A stretch of 64,000 nt of DNA from Bacilli bacterium. GTDB taxonomy: Bacteria; Bacillota_I; Bacilli_A; RF39; UBA660. Below are positions 53,742 through 61,827 of the stretch, one piece after another (positions within the stretch are counted from its first letter, which is position 1; each line of letters begins with the position of its first letter). The translations under genes were made by a program, and so were the position numbers. The notes below the pieces were generated by a model that saw nothing but the letters and a program-made list of their open reading frames with translations, was not told where the DNA came from and made no database searches. The stretch covers positions 1-64,000 of the forward strand of contig JAFSEY010000011.1 in assembly GCA_017435485.1 (NCBI GenBank). Reading direction: 5' to 3'.

Positions 53742-54622
53742 ATTTGAAAAAACAAAGATTAAAAGATCTGCGACAATTAAAAGAAATTATTAAACAGAAT
53801 GGTTTAACACATAACTTTGAAGAATATGCTGCTTTTTATTATTTTTCGAATGAACAAATTAATCGCATATTTTCGCAAATCAATTTTGAAAAATATCATA
53901 CCATGTTAAGTGTCTTATCAAGTGGAGACCATGCTTTTAATGCCATTTATCACGGGATAGATGTAGTAGATACATTTGATGTGAATCGAATGACTGAATA
54001 TTATGCTTTAGGTTTTAAAAAAAGAGCAATCGAATGTTTAAACTTTGAACAATTTTGTTTATTGTATACTTTAAATGGACGAGATAAAAAATTATTGGAT
54101 TTGGAAGATGAAGTAATAAACAATATGGATCAGGAGTATAAGAAGTTTTGGAAAACTTATAAATATAAAATGAAAGAACAAAGAAAATCAGGCCAAAGTG
54201 TATTATATTGGAACAAGGAAGAGTCTTGGCCAGAAGGCGGACATTATAATGCTTATCTAGATTCTGAACAAGCTTATAAATATTTACAAAAGAGATTAGA
54301 AAGTGCTAAAATAACGTTTACCCACGCAAATATAACAGAATTGCCAACAAAATTTAAAGCATATGATTTTGTTGAATTATCTAATATTCTATCGTATAGA
54401 GAAGATATTTATGAAAAAAAAGCGGAGTATTATACAAGTAAATTAATAGGTGATATTTACAATAATAATTTAAAAAGTAACGGAATAATGATATATCAAA
54501 CTAGAGGACTTGATCCATTGAGTCCATTGTTTGCTCCTATGCAACTAAAAAGGGCGAGAAAAACTTTTGCTGAAAGTGATGGATGGTTGTGCGTATATGG
54601 CCTTCAGAAAGGAGGTAAATAA
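53738..54622 (+). CDS. Array copy 21
   Basis: A 294-residue member starting MNLKKQRLKDLRQLKEI, near-duplicate of copy 20: FEEYAAFYYFSNE, LSSGDHAFNAIYHGI, DTFDVNRMTEYYALGFKKRAIE, and the same C-terminal theme (PMQLKRARKTF against PRRLKRAKKIF). ATG 53738 follows AAAGGAGGC and overlaps the copy 20 stop; the frame's earlier ATG at 53705 is inside copy 20. Overlaps copy 22 by 1 nt. Confidence 0.85.
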   Translation: MNLKKQRLKDLRQLKEIIKQNGLTHNFEEYAAFYYFSNEQINRIFSQINFEKYHTMLSVLSSGDHAFNAIYHGIDVVDTFDVNRMTEYYALGFKKRAIECLNFEQFCLLYTLNGRDKKLLDLEDEVINNMDQEYKKFWKTYKYKMKEQRKSGQSVLYWNKEESWPEGGHYNAYLDSEQAYKYLQKRLESAKITFTHANITELPTKFKAYDFVELSNILSYREDIYEKKAEYYTSKLIGDIYNNNLKSNGIMIYQTRGLDPLSPLFAPMQLKRARKTFAESDGWLCVYGLQKGGK

Positions 54623-55545
54623 TGATAATACCAGAACAACGAAGAAAAGATTTAGCGTGTACATTAGAACTATATAAAAGATTATATAGTGACTTTGAAG
54701 AATTAAGAACAAAAGATTTTAAAGAATATAATGTATTATATATGATGACAAATGAACAATTAAATGATATTTGGCATAAAAGAAAACAACTTGGAAACTG
54801 TAATGCTTTAAGTGTGTTAGCAAGTGGAGATCAAGCATTTAATTTGATAAATAAAGGTGTTTTATCAATAGATACTTATGATATAAATCGTTTGACAGAG
54901 TACTATGCCTTAGGGTTTAAAAAAACAGCAATAGAAACTTTATCTTTTATGGATTTTTTAAATTTGTTTGATCGTTATGATTTAGAATGGAACTCTGACC
55001 TTGAACGTGAAGTAATTAAAAATATGCCGGATGAATATCGTTGGTTTTGGCAAGAATTTTTATATTCAGCAAAAGATATAAAACGAAATCCTAGCATATT
55101 TGATTTGGTAGGTGGTTGTGGTATTATAGATCAAATATTATGTGATCGGAAAAACAATTATTTGTTAGATGAAAATGAATATAAGCTGTTACAAGAAAAT
55201 ATGAAAAAAGCCAAAATAACTTTTAGCTGTTGTGATATAAAAGAAATCCCAAAATCATTTGGTCAATACAATATTATCTATCTTTCTAATATTTTAGATT
55301 ACTATAAACAAATTTTTAGAGGAAAGCATTCTTTACAAAAAGCCTATAAATTATTGACAACTATTTATATGAAGAATTTAAAAGATTCCGGAGAAATATT
55401 TTTAACAAATTTAACAGGAGATTTTAGAACGAAATTATTTTTGGATAATCCTGAAATACCTCAAAATAAATATTATGATTATTTAAATGAATTGATAGCT
55501 ACAGGAATTCCTAAGGGAAAAGCTTTGTTAAAAACTAAAAAATAG
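54622..55545 (+). CDS. Array copy 22
   Basis: A 307-residue member starting MIIPEQRRKDLACTLEL. LASGDQAFNL is followed by DTYDINRLTEYYALGFKKTAIE, the only copy with Tyr before the acidic Asp. The strand YNIIYLSNILDYY has Asn instead of Asp. GAAAGGAGG is a strong ribosome site ending in the previous stop (TAATG). Copy 23 follows after 9 nt. Confidence 0.85.
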   Translation: MIIPEQRRKDLACTLELYKRLYSDFEELRTKDFKEYNVLYMMTNEQLNDIWHKRKQLGNCNALSVLASGDQAFNLINKGVLSIDTYDINRLTEYYALGFKKTAIETLSFMDFLNLFDRYDLEWNSDLEREVIKNMPDEYRWFWQEFLYSAKDIKRNPSIFDLVGGCGIIDQILCDRKNNYLLDENEYKLLQENMKKAKITFSCCDIKEIPKSFGQYNIIYLSNILDYYKQIFRGKHSLQKAYKLLTTIYMKNLKDSGEIFLTNLTGDFRTKLFLDNPEIPQNKYYDYLNELIATGIPKGKALLKTKK

Positions 55546-55554
55546 GTGATGTAA

Positions 55555-56493
55555 ATGACAATACCAGATCAAAGAAAAATAGATTTACAAAAGGCTATAG
55601 AAGTTTATATGCGCAAATTAAGAAGAAATAATCCAAACGTAGATGGTGGAGAGTATGGATTATATTATCGCTTTACTAATGAACCCTTAGCCAACTTTAT
55701 TAATAAGATAAATGTTTCTGCGAATACTGAGGTGCTTACTGTGCTAGCTAGTGGAGACCAAGCATTTAATTTTATCCAAGCAGGAGCAAATCACATAGAT
55801 ACATTTGACATTAATCGCTTAACAGAATATTTTGCCCTTGGTTTTAAAAAGACGGCCATTCAAGTATTAAATTATGAACGATTTTTAAATTTATTTAATT
55901 ATAATAGTTTAAAACCCCAAAATGCCCCTGACTTAGAATTAGAAAAAAGTATCATAGAATCATGCCCAGAGGAATACAAGTGGTTTTGGCAAGAATTTAC
56001 GCGTATTTTAAAAGATAATAACTTAAATCCCAGTGTATTTGAAATATCTGATGGATTTCATTCTAATATCGTGAAAAAACATCACTTTAATAGATATACG
56101 AATAATGAGGAAAATTACAAATTGTTACAAAAGCGATTGTTAGAAACAACTATATCATTTCAGCCTTTAGACTTAGCAGATGTATCTAAAGCAATAACAC
56201 TAAAATATGACTATGTATTTATATCCAATATTTTAGATGCTTATGCTACCCATGTTTCTAATAATATGCCTGATTCTTTAAAAGTGGCATTGAAAATATT
56301 TTTAGATATTTATCGCCATAATGTAAAAAGAAATGGAGAATTAGCATTTTCAACGTTTGATTTTGGTGGATTTGGTGATGAATTTATCGATATGTATAAT
56401 TCGTTAGATAATAAAAATGGTGAAAAAGTTATGTATCCGGGTGAAGTACCTCTGATATTTGGTTTGCGTAAAAGTAAAGGGGTAAAAAGATAA
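55555..56493 (+). CDS. Array copy 23
   Basis: A 312-residue member starting MTIPDQRKIDLQKAIEV. LASGDQAFNF and DTFDINRLTEYFALGFKKTAI. The strand is longer here (LKYDYVFISNILDAY), preceded by DLADVSKAIT instead of the usual ELPxKF. The C-terminal third is divergent (FGDEFIDMYNSLDNKNG). TAGGTGATG is the ribosome site. Copy 24 follows after 1 nt. Confidence 0.85.
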   Translation: MTIPDQRKIDLQKAIEVYMRKLRRNNPNVDGGEYGLYYRFTNEPLANFINKINVSANTEVLTVLASGDQAFNFIQAGANHIDTFDINRLTEYFALGFKKTAIQVLNYERFLNLFNYNSLKPQNAPDLELEKSIIESCPEEYKWFWQEFTRILKDNNLNPSVFEISDGFHSNIVKKHHFNRYTNNEENYKLLQKRLLETTISFQPLDLADVSKAITLKYDYVFISNILDAYATHVSNNMPDSLKVALKIFLDIYRHNVKRNGELAFSTFDFGGFGDEFIDMYNSLDNKNGEKVMYPGEVPLIFGLRKSKGVKR

Positions 56494-56494
56494 A

Positions 56495-57382
56495 ATGACA
56501 GAATCGGAGAAACATCAATTGTTAAAAGATATTGAACAAAGTGTTAAAATTTTTCAAACTGCTGCAAGATTCACAGAATATAGTAAAGTATATCCATATA
56601 CTAATGAAAATCTTATTAAAAAATACAGTTTAATAATTGAGGGTGATTATCAAACGGCGTTAACTGTCTTATCAAGTGGCGATCATCTTCTTAATTTAGT
56701 TATGAATGGTACATCCCATATAGATACTTTTGATAGTAATAAAATGACAGAATATTATGTTATGGGTATTAAAATACCAGCCATTTTAAATATGACGTAT
56801 GAGCAATATATGAAGTTTTACAAAACATTGCTTAGGCCTGGAATTAATGAAGATAAAATATTTGCTGTTGTAAAAGGCGCAGAAGAAAAATATAAATACT
56901 TTTGGGAAGAGTTCTATCGCATATATTATGACCAAAATAACTTGAGATTTGATTTTGAAAATTTATTTATTTCTGAATTTGATAGGTCGCATTTTAATAA
57001 ATATCTTCGAAGTTCTAGTGATTATCAAAAAATGCAATCTTGTTTAAAAGATGCTACAATAACGTTTAAACATGCAGATGTTACAACAATCCCATTAGAA
57101 TTTAAAACATATGATTTAATAGACATCTCAAATATCCTAAATTATTATGAAACAATTTTTAAAGCATATAATTATCCGCGAGAAGAAAGAAAAAAATTAG
57201 TTGCTGAAATTGTTTCTAAAAATTTAATCCAAGACGGAGTCATATTCTATGATTACTTTTTAGGGACAGGTTTTTATGAAGCGATAAGACAAACGCGTGC
57301 AGTGATGATAGAAAATACTTCTCCTTTTAGTGTTGAGTGCACAAATGGGCTTGCTTTGGGTTTAACTAAAAATAAAAAATAG
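56495..57382 (+). CDS. Array copy 24, most divergent
   Basis: A 295-residue member starting MTESEKHQLLKDIEQSV. LSSGDHLLNL is followed by DTFDSNKMTEYYVMGIKIPAI, in which most of the otherwise conserved LGFKK block is changed. YDLIDISNILNYY keeps the later strand. It is the last member; pgk's promoter begins 5 nt after its stop and no terminator is evident, so array transcripts may read into pgk. Confidence 0.84.
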   Translation: MTESEKHQLLKDIEQSVKIFQTAARFTEYSKVYPYTNENLIKKYSLIIEGDYQTALTVLSSGDHLLNLVMNGTSHIDTFDSNKMTEYYVMGIKIPAILNMTYEQYMKFYKTLLRPGINEDKIFAVVKGAEEKYKYFWEEFYRIYYDQNNLRFDFENLFISEFDRSHFNKYLRSSSDYQKMQSCLKDATITFKHADVTTIPLEFKTYDLIDISNILNYYETIFKAYNYPREERKKLVAEIVSKNLIQDGVIFYDYFLGTGFYEAIRQTRAVMIENTSPFSVECTNGLALGLTKNKK

Positions 57383-57386
57383 CAAC

Positions 57387-57414
57387 TTGTAAATAACTTT
57401 AATTAAGGTATAAT
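57387..57414 (+). promoter_or_regulatory. Promoter of pgk-tpiA
   Basis: TTGTAA (57387-57392), 16-bp spacer, TATAAT (57409-57414), then a GTAGGTGAAAAT ribosome site. Confidence 0.65.
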
Positions 57415-57433
57415 TATAGTAGGTGAAAATAAG

Positions 57434-58570
57434 ATGAAATTTATTGAAGAGATGAATCTTAATAATAAGAAAGTTATTGTTAGATGTGATTTTAATGTTC
57501 CTATAATTGATGGGAAAATAACTGATGATAGTAAAATAGTTAAAAGTTTAAAAACGATTCATTATTTATTGGAAAAAAATTGTCGAGTTGTTTTATTAAG
57601 TCATTTAGGAAGAGTAAAATCAAATGAAGATAAAAAGAAAAATACATTATTACCAGTAAAAGAGTGTTTAGAAGGTTTACTTGGTACAGAAGTAACGTTT
57701 GTTACCGATTATCCAAATGAAGAAATTCCGAAAGATAGTAAACTCATTCTTTTAGAAAATACTAGGTATTATGACTATCCTGAAAAATTAGAAAGCGGTA
57801 ACGATTTAGAATTAGCTAAAATGTGGGCTAAACTTGGAGATGTTTTTGTTTATGATGCATTTGCTAGTGCGCATCGTCGTCATGCTTCAACATCAGGGCT
57901 TGCTAGTTTACTTCCAACTTGTATTGGTTATCTAGTAAAACAGGAATTAGAAAACTTAAATCATGTTAAAGAACCAAATGAACCATTTATGGTAATAATG
58001 GGTGGAGCTAAAGTGGATGATAAACTTCCATTAATAAAAAACTTACTACCTCGCTGTGAAAACCTATTACTTGGTGGTGGAATAGCTAATTCCTTTTTAA
58101 AGGCCAAAGATGTAAATGTTGGTAATAGCTTAGCTACGACAGATGAAAATATCCTATTAGATTTAAAATGTCTTATTGAATTATATAAAGATAAAATAGT
58201 TTTACCAGTAGATTTCAAAGATAAAAATACTGGTGAAGTAAAAATGTTAGAAGAACTAGCTAATAACGACATTATTTATGATATAGGCCCTAAAACAGCA
58301 GCAAAATATGGAAATATTCTGAAAAACGCTCAAACTGTATTTATGAATGGGACACTTGGAATGAGTGAAGAAGCAGGATTTGAAAATGGTACCAAAAAAG
58401 CATTTGAACATTTAACTAACGTTCCAATCGTAGTAATTGGTGGTGGAGATACTGTTGCAGCTGTTAATAACTTAGGATTTACTGACAAATTTATATTATC
58501 AAGTGGTGGGGGAGCTTCTTTAGAATACATAGCCAATCAAAATCTTCCAGTTTTGGAGGATATAAAATAA
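57434..58570 (+). CDS. pgk: Phosphoglycerate kinase
   Basis: Transfers phosphate from 1,3-bisphosphoglycerate to ADP. It has 378 residues, a little below the usual 390-400. The substrate-site RCDFNVPI is at 18-25, LSHLGRVKS near 55, and VMGGAKVDDKLPLI and the C-terminal GGGDTVAAV nucleotide motifs are intact. tpiA begins 1 nt after its stop, so the two are coupled. The array separates it from gap. Confidence 0.97.
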   Translation: MKFIEEMNLNNKKVIVRCDFNVPIIDGKITDDSKIVKSLKTIHYLLEKNCRVVLLSHLGRVKSNEDKKKNTLLPVKECLEGLLGTEVTFVTDYPNEEIPKDSKLILLENTRYYDYPEKLESGNDLELAKMWAKLGDVFVYDAFASAHRRHASTSGLASLLPTCIGYLVKQELENLNHVKEPNEPFMVIMGGAKVDDKLPLIKNLLPRCENLLLGGGIANSFLKAKDVNVGNSLATTDENILLDLKCLIELYKDKIVLPVDFKDKNTGEVKMLEELANNDIIYDIGPKTAAKYGNILKNAQTVFMNGTLGMSEEAGFENGTKKAFEHLTNVPIVVIGGGDTVAAVNNLGFTDKFILSSGGGASLEYIANQNLPVLEDIK

Positions 58571-58571
58571 A

Positions 58572-59285
58572 ATGAAAGTAGTATGTAATTTAAAAGCGCA
58601 TAAGACTTGGAAAGAATATCGTGAGTATATCGCCGATTTAAGTAAGTTAGATACTAATCATGAACTCATTGTATCTCCAAGTTTTCCTTATTTAGCATAT
58701 TATCCTAAAAATATAGCACTTTGCGCTCAAGATGTATCATTTAGTAATCATGAAAATATTGTTGGTAATGTTACTGCAAAACAATTAAAATCATTAGATG
58801 TTAGATATTGCCTGGTTGGACATAGTAGTAGAAGAATTCATCATGATGAAAATGAAAAAACTATTAAGAAGAAAATCGGTAATTGTTTAGAAAATGATAT
58901 TAAAGTTATTTATTGTATTGGAGAATCTCGTGAAGAAAAGCAAAGAGAAAAAACTTATCAAGTTATTGAAAAACAAATTGCAAGAATATTTAATAACTTT
59001 GAAGGAGATTTAAATAATATAATTATCGCTTACGAACCAATCTGGGCTATTAGTGAAAATAAAAAAGATAGCGATAGTATTGATTTAGCAAAAATAAAAG
59101 ATATTGTTATCTTTATAAAAAAAATTATTTTAGATTATTATGGTATTAATATAAAAGTATTATATGGTGGCAGTATTGATGAAGAAATAATTAGTGATTA
59201 TCTAGATTTAGAAATTGATGGCTTTTTAATCGGTAATGCTAGTTTAGATGTTGAGAAAGTGTCAAATATCCTAAATAAAATATAA
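58572..59285 (+). CDS. tpiA: Triosephosphate isomerase
   Basis: Interconverts dihydroxyacetone phosphate and glyceraldehyde-3-phosphate. It has 237 residues against the usual 248-252. The catalytic Lys is in CNLKAHKTW (near residue 7), the electrophile His in VGHSSRR (near 83) and the base Glu in AYEPIWAIS (near 154). YGGSID and LIGNASL are the phosphate-binding loops. HSSRR replaces the usual HSERR. A terminator follows after about 30 nt. Confidence 0.95.
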   Translation: MKVVCNLKAHKTWKEYREYIADLSKLDTNHELIVSPSFPYLAYYPKNIALCAQDVSFSNHENIVGNVTAKQLKSLDVRYCLVGHSSRRIHHDENEKTIKKKIGNCLENDIKVIYCIGESREEKQREKTYQVIEKQIARIFNNFEGDLNNIIIAYEPIWAISENKKDSDSIDLAKIKDIVIFIKKIILDYYGINIKVLYGGSIDEEIISDYLDLEIDGFLIGNASLDVEKVSNILNKI

Positions 59286-59292
59286 TTCGACA
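59286..59292 (-). promoter_or_regulatory. Possible 0A box upstream of spo0A
   Basis: TTCGACA, the reverse complement of the Spo0A-binding TGTCGAA, right after the tpiA stop and about 110 bp before spo0A. Self-regulation by Spo0A would be natural, but a 7-mer is expected several times by chance in 64 kb. Confidence 0.3.
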
Positions 59293-59313
59293 CAGTTAGA
59301 CATATCTTTACAT

Positions 59314-59352
59314 AAGTAGACAAAACATTTTCTAGTATTTTGTCTACTTTTT
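59314..59352 (+). terminator. Terminator of pgk-tpiA
   Basis: AAGTAGACAAAA (59314-59325) pairs with TTTTGTCTACTT (59338-59349) around a 12-nt loop, followed by T. A perfect TATAAT (59356-59361) just downstream may belong to the spo0A promoter, but no good -35 is spaced for it. Confidence 0.85.
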
Positions 59353-59403
59353 ATATATAATGAATTTGCGTGTGGTAAATATAAATAGAAAAAAGGATGG
59401 ATT

Positions 59404-60168
59404 ATGGAAAAGAAAGTTAATTTGTTGATAGTGGATGACAACGAAACTGTTATCGACAATATTAAGAAGTATTTTAGTAGTCACGCAGTAATTAATGTAT
59501 CTTGTGCTTGTAATGATGGAAGTAGTGCTTTAGATATTATTTTACATGAACAAGATAGATATGATTTAATCATTATGGATTTATTAATGCCAGAAGTTGA
59601 TGGTATTGAAATCTTACAACAAATGCAAAATCATAATGTTGACAAGAAAGTAATTGTTTTAACCAGTTATAAAAAAGATTACACAGTAAGACAAACGGCT
59701 ATGTATGGTGTAAATTACTATATGATGAAACCATTTAGTTTACCATCATTAGAAAAAAGAATTTTAGAAGTATTAAATGATAATTTAGAATTAGTAAGTG
59801 ATTTATCTGATAATGTATTACTAGCTATTAGTAAATTATTACATAGCTTAGGAATGCCTTCTCATATAAAAGGTTATCAATACATTAGAGAAAGTATTAT
59901 GATGATGTATCAAAATCCTGATATGTTAGGTGGTATAACAAAAGAAATATATCCAGAAATAGCTGATAAGTTTGATACAACATCATCAAGAGTTGAAAGA
60001 GCTATAAGACATGCTATTGAAGTAAGTTGGAATAGGGGAGACTATGATTTGATGGAAGAAATATTTGGTCATAGTGTTGATTACGATCGGGCTAAACCAA
60101 CTAATTCAGAGTTTATAGCTACGTTAGCTGATAAGCTTCGCATGGATAAAACTTTATTAGCAGTATAG
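59404..60168 (+). CDS. spo0A: Sporulation master regulator Spo0A
   Basis: Response regulator that starts sporulation when phosphorylated. It has 254 residues (Bacillus 267). The receiver domain (about 4-120) has Asp11-Asp12, the phosphoacceptor Asp59 (IIMDLLMPEVDG) and Lys in MMKPFSLP. The C-terminal DNA-binding domain (about 145-250) is diagnostic: LHSLGMPSHIKGYQYIRE, FDTTSSRVERAIRHAIEVSW. AAAAAGGATGG precedes the ATG. It stands between glycolytic genes, an unusual location. Confidence 0.96.
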   Translation: MEKKVNLLIVDDNETVIDNIKKYFSSHAVINVSCACNDGSSALDIILHEQDRYDLIIMDLLMPEVDGIEILQQMQNHNVDKKVIVLTSYKKDYTVRQTAMYGVNYYMMKPFSLPSLEKRILEVLNDNLELVSDLSDNVLLAISKLLHSLGMPSHIKGYQYIRESIMMMYQNPDMLGGITKEIYPEIADKFDTTSSRVERAIRHAIEVSWNRGDYDLMEEIFGHSVDYDRAKPTNSEFIATLADKLRMDKTLLAV

Positions 60169-60192
60169 AAATGAGGCAACACTCATTTTTTT
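60169..60192 (+). terminator. Terminator of spo0A
   Basis: AAATGAG (60169-60175) pairs with CTCATTT (60182-60188) around a 6-nt loop, followed by T. Confidence 0.75.
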
Positions 60193-60219
60193 GATTTATT
60201 AAACTGTTTGTGTTATATT
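60191..60219 (+). promoter_or_regulatory. Promoter of gpmI
   Basis: TTGATT (60191-60196), 17-bp spacer, TATATT (60214-60219). GGAAGGTG is the ribosome site. Confidence 0.6.
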
Positions 60220-60241
60220 TAATTAACGGAAGGTGTAAATA

Positions 60242-61741
60242 ATGAAAAAAATTATGCTAGTTATTTTAGATGGTTTTGGTTATCGTGAAGAAAAAAATGG
60301 TAATGCAATATTAAATGCTAACATAAGTAATTTTAATTCCTTGTGGGAAAACTATCCGCATACAACGCTTTATGCATCCGAAGAATATGTTGGATTAGAA
60401 CCAGGAGTATTTGGCAATAGTGAAACGGGTCATATGTCAATTGGGTCAGGAAGAAAAATTAAAAGTAACAGAGAAATAGTTAATGATTTTTTTGCAAGTA
60501 TAAAAATCAATGAAGACTTTGAAGCTTTTATTAATAATGTCAACGAAAGTACCAAGCCATTACATATTATGGGCTTACTTAGTGAAGGAAATGTTCATAC
60601 TTCATTTGAACATTGGACTAAGCTTATAGATGCAATTAAGGGAAGAATAACTAATAATATTTACATTCATGTTATAACTGATGGAAGAGATACAGATCCA
60701 AAAAGTTCATATAGTTACATTGAAAAATTACAAGAAAAACTTGTTGATATGAGAAATGTTAAAATAGCTAGTATTTGTGGAAGACATTATGCCATGGATC
60801 GTGATAAAAAATGGGATAGGACCAAATTATATTATGATTTAATTACTAAAGGACTTGCTATTAGTTGCAAAGATATTAAAACTGGAATTGAAAAAAGCTA
60901 TGATAGTGGCATAACAGATGAATTTGTTAAACCATTAATTGTGGATAAAGAAGGAGTTATCAACAATGGCGATAATATTTTCTGGATGAACTATCGGGAA
61001 GATAGATCCAATCAGCTTTTAAATGCTATTACTAACAAAGAGTTTAGTGATTTTGCTAAAAAAGATATTTCGGATTGTCAAGTCTATACTTTTTTTCCGT
61101 TCGATAAACCAATCTTAACAACCAGTTTTGTTCAATACGATAAAGTAAATGATCCAATTGGAGTATATTTATCTAAATTAGGGCTTACGCAAGCCAGAAT
61201 TGCTGAAACAGAAAAGTTTGCGCATGTGACATATTTCTTTGATGGACAATATGAAGGAAAAATAGAAAAATGTGATAAGTTTATGCTACCATCGCCACAA
61301 GTTGCAACTTATGATATGCAGCCAGAAATGAGTGCTGTCGAAGTTACTAAAAAAGCGATGGCCTGTTTAGATAAAGATTACGACTTTGTTGTGGTAAATT
61401 ATGCTAATCCAGATATGGTTGGACATACAGGTAACTTTGAAGCAACTGTAAAAGCTTGTTCTGCTGTTGATATTTGTTTAGGAAAACTAGTTGAAACAGC
61501 TTTTGATAATTTTTATAAAGTAATTGTTATGGCTGATCATGGTAATGCCGATACAATGTTTGATGAAGAAGGAAAAATTTGTACAACACATACGTTATCA
61601 AAAGTACCGTTTATAATAACTGACAATGGACTGGAATTAAAAAATACTGGAGATATAACTATGGTTGCTCCAACGATATTAGATTATATGGATATTGCTA
61701 GACCAGCAGATATGCAAACGACAGATAGTTTAATTAAATAA
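60242..61741 (+). CDS. gpmI: 2,3-bisphosphoglycerate-independent phosphoglycerate mutase
   Basis: Manganese-dependent enzyme interconverting 3- and 2-phosphoglycerate. It has 499 residues. The first metal-binding Asp is in MLVILDGFGY, and the catalytic Ser60 is in FGNSETGHMSIGSGR. HVITDGRDTDP, NYANPDMVGHTG and MADHGNADTM supply further metal ligands. It completes the gap-pgk-tpi-gpm set of this window; eno is not in it. Mn dependence may link it to mntP. Confidence 0.97.
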   Translation: MKKIMLVILDGFGYREEKNGNAILNANISNFNSLWENYPHTTLYASEEYVGLEPGVFGNSETGHMSIGSGRKIKSNREIVNDFFASIKINEDFEAFINNVNESTKPLHIMGLLSEGNVHTSFEHWTKLIDAIKGRITNNIYIHVITDGRDTDPKSSYSYIEKLQEKLVDMRNVKIASICGRHYAMDRDKKWDRTKLYYDLITKGLAISCKDIKTGIEKSYDSGITDEFVKPLIVDKEGVINNGDNIFWMNYREDRSNQLLNAITNKEFSDFAKKDISDCQVYTFFPFDKPILTTSFVQYDKVNDPIGVYLSKLGLTQARIAETEKFAHVTYFFDGQYEGKIEKCDKFMLPSPQVATYDMQPEMSAVEVTKKAMACLDKDYDFVVVNYANPDMVGHTGNFEATVKACSAVDICLGKLVETAFDNFYKVIVMADHGNADTMFDEEGKICTTHTLSKVPFIITDNGLELKNTGDITMVAPTILDYMDIARPADMQTTDSLIK

Positions 61742-61743
61742 TT

Positions 61744-61772
61744 AAGAAGGTTTACAAAAAACTTCTTTTTTT
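61744..61772 (+). terminator. Terminator of gpmI
   Basis: AAGAAG (61744-61749) pairs with CTTCTT (61762-61767), with a T run. The first 17 bases (61744-61760) are repeated exactly in the terminator at 63160. Confidence 0.7.
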
Positions 61773-61773
61773 A

Positions 61774-61802
61774 TTGCATAAAAGTAATTTATGTAATATA
61801 GT
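61774..61802 (+). promoter_or_regulatory. Promoter of the AAA+ gene
   Basis: TTGCAT (61774-61779), 17-bp spacer, TATAGT (61797-61802). Confidence 0.6.
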
Positions 61803-61827
61803 AAATAACTACTTAGGGGTGATAACT

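Larger units (their letters stand above)
35089..57382 (+). repeat. Tandem array of 24 paralogous genes (DUF3419/BtaA-like)
   Basis: Twenty-four intact genes of 288-318 codons, all on the plus strand, cover 22.3 kb. Each protein has the same plan: a helical start (often EQRRKDLE), an aromatic segment ending in [TS]NE near residue 40, SAM motif I-like L-x-x-GD (near 65), an acidic ribose-binding-like [FY]D followed in most by N-R-[LIM] (near 84), EY[YF], then a W/F-rich helix, an ITF...YDLIYLSNI strand and a C-terminal NLN..GE strand. The order of motifs fits a class I SAM-binding Rossmann fold and, from memory, DUF3419, whose characterised member BtaA transfers 3-amino-3-carboxypropyl from SAM to diacylglycerol. 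Activity here is unproven. Confidence 0.9.

Noticed and set aside
35089-57382. Regularly spaced repeats that might be a CRISPR array or phage tail genes
   Set aside because: The repeated blocks are codons of paralogous proteins about 0.9 kb apart. There are no short direct repeats with spacers, and no integrase, capsid or lysis genes.
57961-58272. A 103-residue minus-strand frame inside pgk
   Set aside because: Antisense shadow of a highly conserved gene, with no start signals and no recognisable protein.
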